From contig NZ_QJHB01000008.1 in NCBI RefSeq assembly GCF_003260275.1, positions 124,001 through 188,000 of the forward strand: DNA of 64,000 bases, written 5' to 3'. This document shows, in pieces, positions 63,733 through 64,000 of the stretch. Each line of letters starts with the position of its first letter. Positions within the stretch are counted from its first letter, which is position 1. The position numbers were made by a program, and so were the translations under genes. The notes beneath the pieces were generated by a model. The model was not told where the DNA came from, ran no database searches, and was given only the letters and a program-made list of their open reading frames with translations. This stretch comes from Homoserinimonas sp. OAct 916 (lineage in GTDB: Bacteria; Actinomycetota; Actinomycetes; Actinomycetales; Microbacteriaceae).

Positions 63733-63817
63733 TCCGGTGGGACAGCGCCCGGTTCAGCTGCAGAAGAGTTCAGATACCGAACAGGTCAGATCCTCGTCGA
63801 TGGAGACACCCGGGGCA

Positions 63818-64000
63818 TCAGAGGTTGAAGCCGAGGGCGCGCATCATGTCGCGGCCGTCATCGGTGATGCGTTGCGGGCCCCACGGCGGCATCCAGACCC
63901 AGGTGATGAAGAACTGGTCCACCACCCCGTCGAGCGCCTCGGCGACCTGCTCGGTGATCACATCCTGCAGCGGGCATTCCGCAGTGGTCAGGGTCATGTC
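63818..64000 (-). CDS. MIP18/SufT-type Fe-S assembly factor, partial
   Basis: The last 60 residues of a minus-strand gene whose start lies past the window. MTLTTAECPLQDVITEQVAE, WVWMPPWGPQRITDDGRDMM and RALGFNL are the DUF59/MIP18 signature; the Cys in AECPL is the conserved functional residue. These proteins help mature Fe-S clusters and often sit next to suf genes. The stop is at 63818-63820. Suf genes may lie upstream, beyond base 64000. Confidence 0.9.
   Translation of the reverse strand, partial: DMTLTTAECPLQDVITEQVAEALDGVVDQFFITWVWMPPWGPQRITDDGRDMMRALGFNL

Overview
The window is 64 kb of high-GC actinobacterial chromosome. The actinobacterial isoleucine/valine-leucine-gltX gene order, a Mrp antiporter operon with fused MrpA-MrpB, otsA/otsB, a GH15 hydrolase beside a short Zwf homologue and an orphan MIP18-type Fe-S factor together suggest a Micrococcales organism, most likely Microbacteriaceae. 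That assignment is by gene content and order only; no rRNA gene is present.

Bases 1-13 kb are an accessory region of short single genes: VOC, YdeI-like, TipA-type MerR, two alpha/beta hydrolases, a YwqK/MORN protein, a RibD-type reductase, an AhpD-like protein and a 985-residue LuxR (LAL) regulator. They are mixed with debris: an AraC/VOC chimera, a hydrolase scrap and a hexanucleotide microsatellite. The standout gene is a papain-like C1 peptidase fused to a repeated lectin-like propeller (9928-12135).

Bases 13-21 kb hold an orphan NarL-type response regulator divergent from a run of membrane-envelope genes (amphipathic anchor protein, holin-like protein, DUF3618 protein, YihY/BrkB). Four glycosyltransferases of four different families follow, each overlapping the next by 4 nt.

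Bases 21-27 kb hold a sugar-type ABC importer with its LacI regulator, divergent from a nucleoside hydrolase, then a truncated NCS1 permease. The permease is cut by an inverted excisionase-like fragment next to a complete tRNA-Gln(CUG) gene with its own promoter and terminator. Bases 27-31 kb are a copper/heme-peroxidase cluster: membrane protein, CopC broken by an in-frame amber codon, PCu(A)C chaperone and Tat-exported DyP peroxidase.

Bases 31-45 kb, all on the minus strand, are core biosynthesis, in transcription order ilvD, ilvB, ilvN, ilvC, a prephenate-dehydratase-like ACT protein, pheA, tyrA, a GNAT gene, leuB, ilvE, an FAH-family hydrolase and gltX. Bases 45-51.5 kb are the Mrp Na+/H+ antiporter operon (AB-C-D-E-F-G). 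Bases 51.6-64 kb hold otsB/otsA, an AidB-type flavoprotein, an MMPL exporter with a TetR regulator and a striking palindromic operator, two small unknown proteins, a short G6PDH homologue divergent from a GH15 trehalase/glucoamylase, and the end of a MIP18/SufT-type gene.

Several parts fit an osmotic and envelope-stress lifestyle (Mrp antiporter, trehalose synthesis and hydrolysis, membrane-anchor stress proteins, glycan cassette). This is inference from gene content. Protein functions are assigned from recognised motifs, not from searches.
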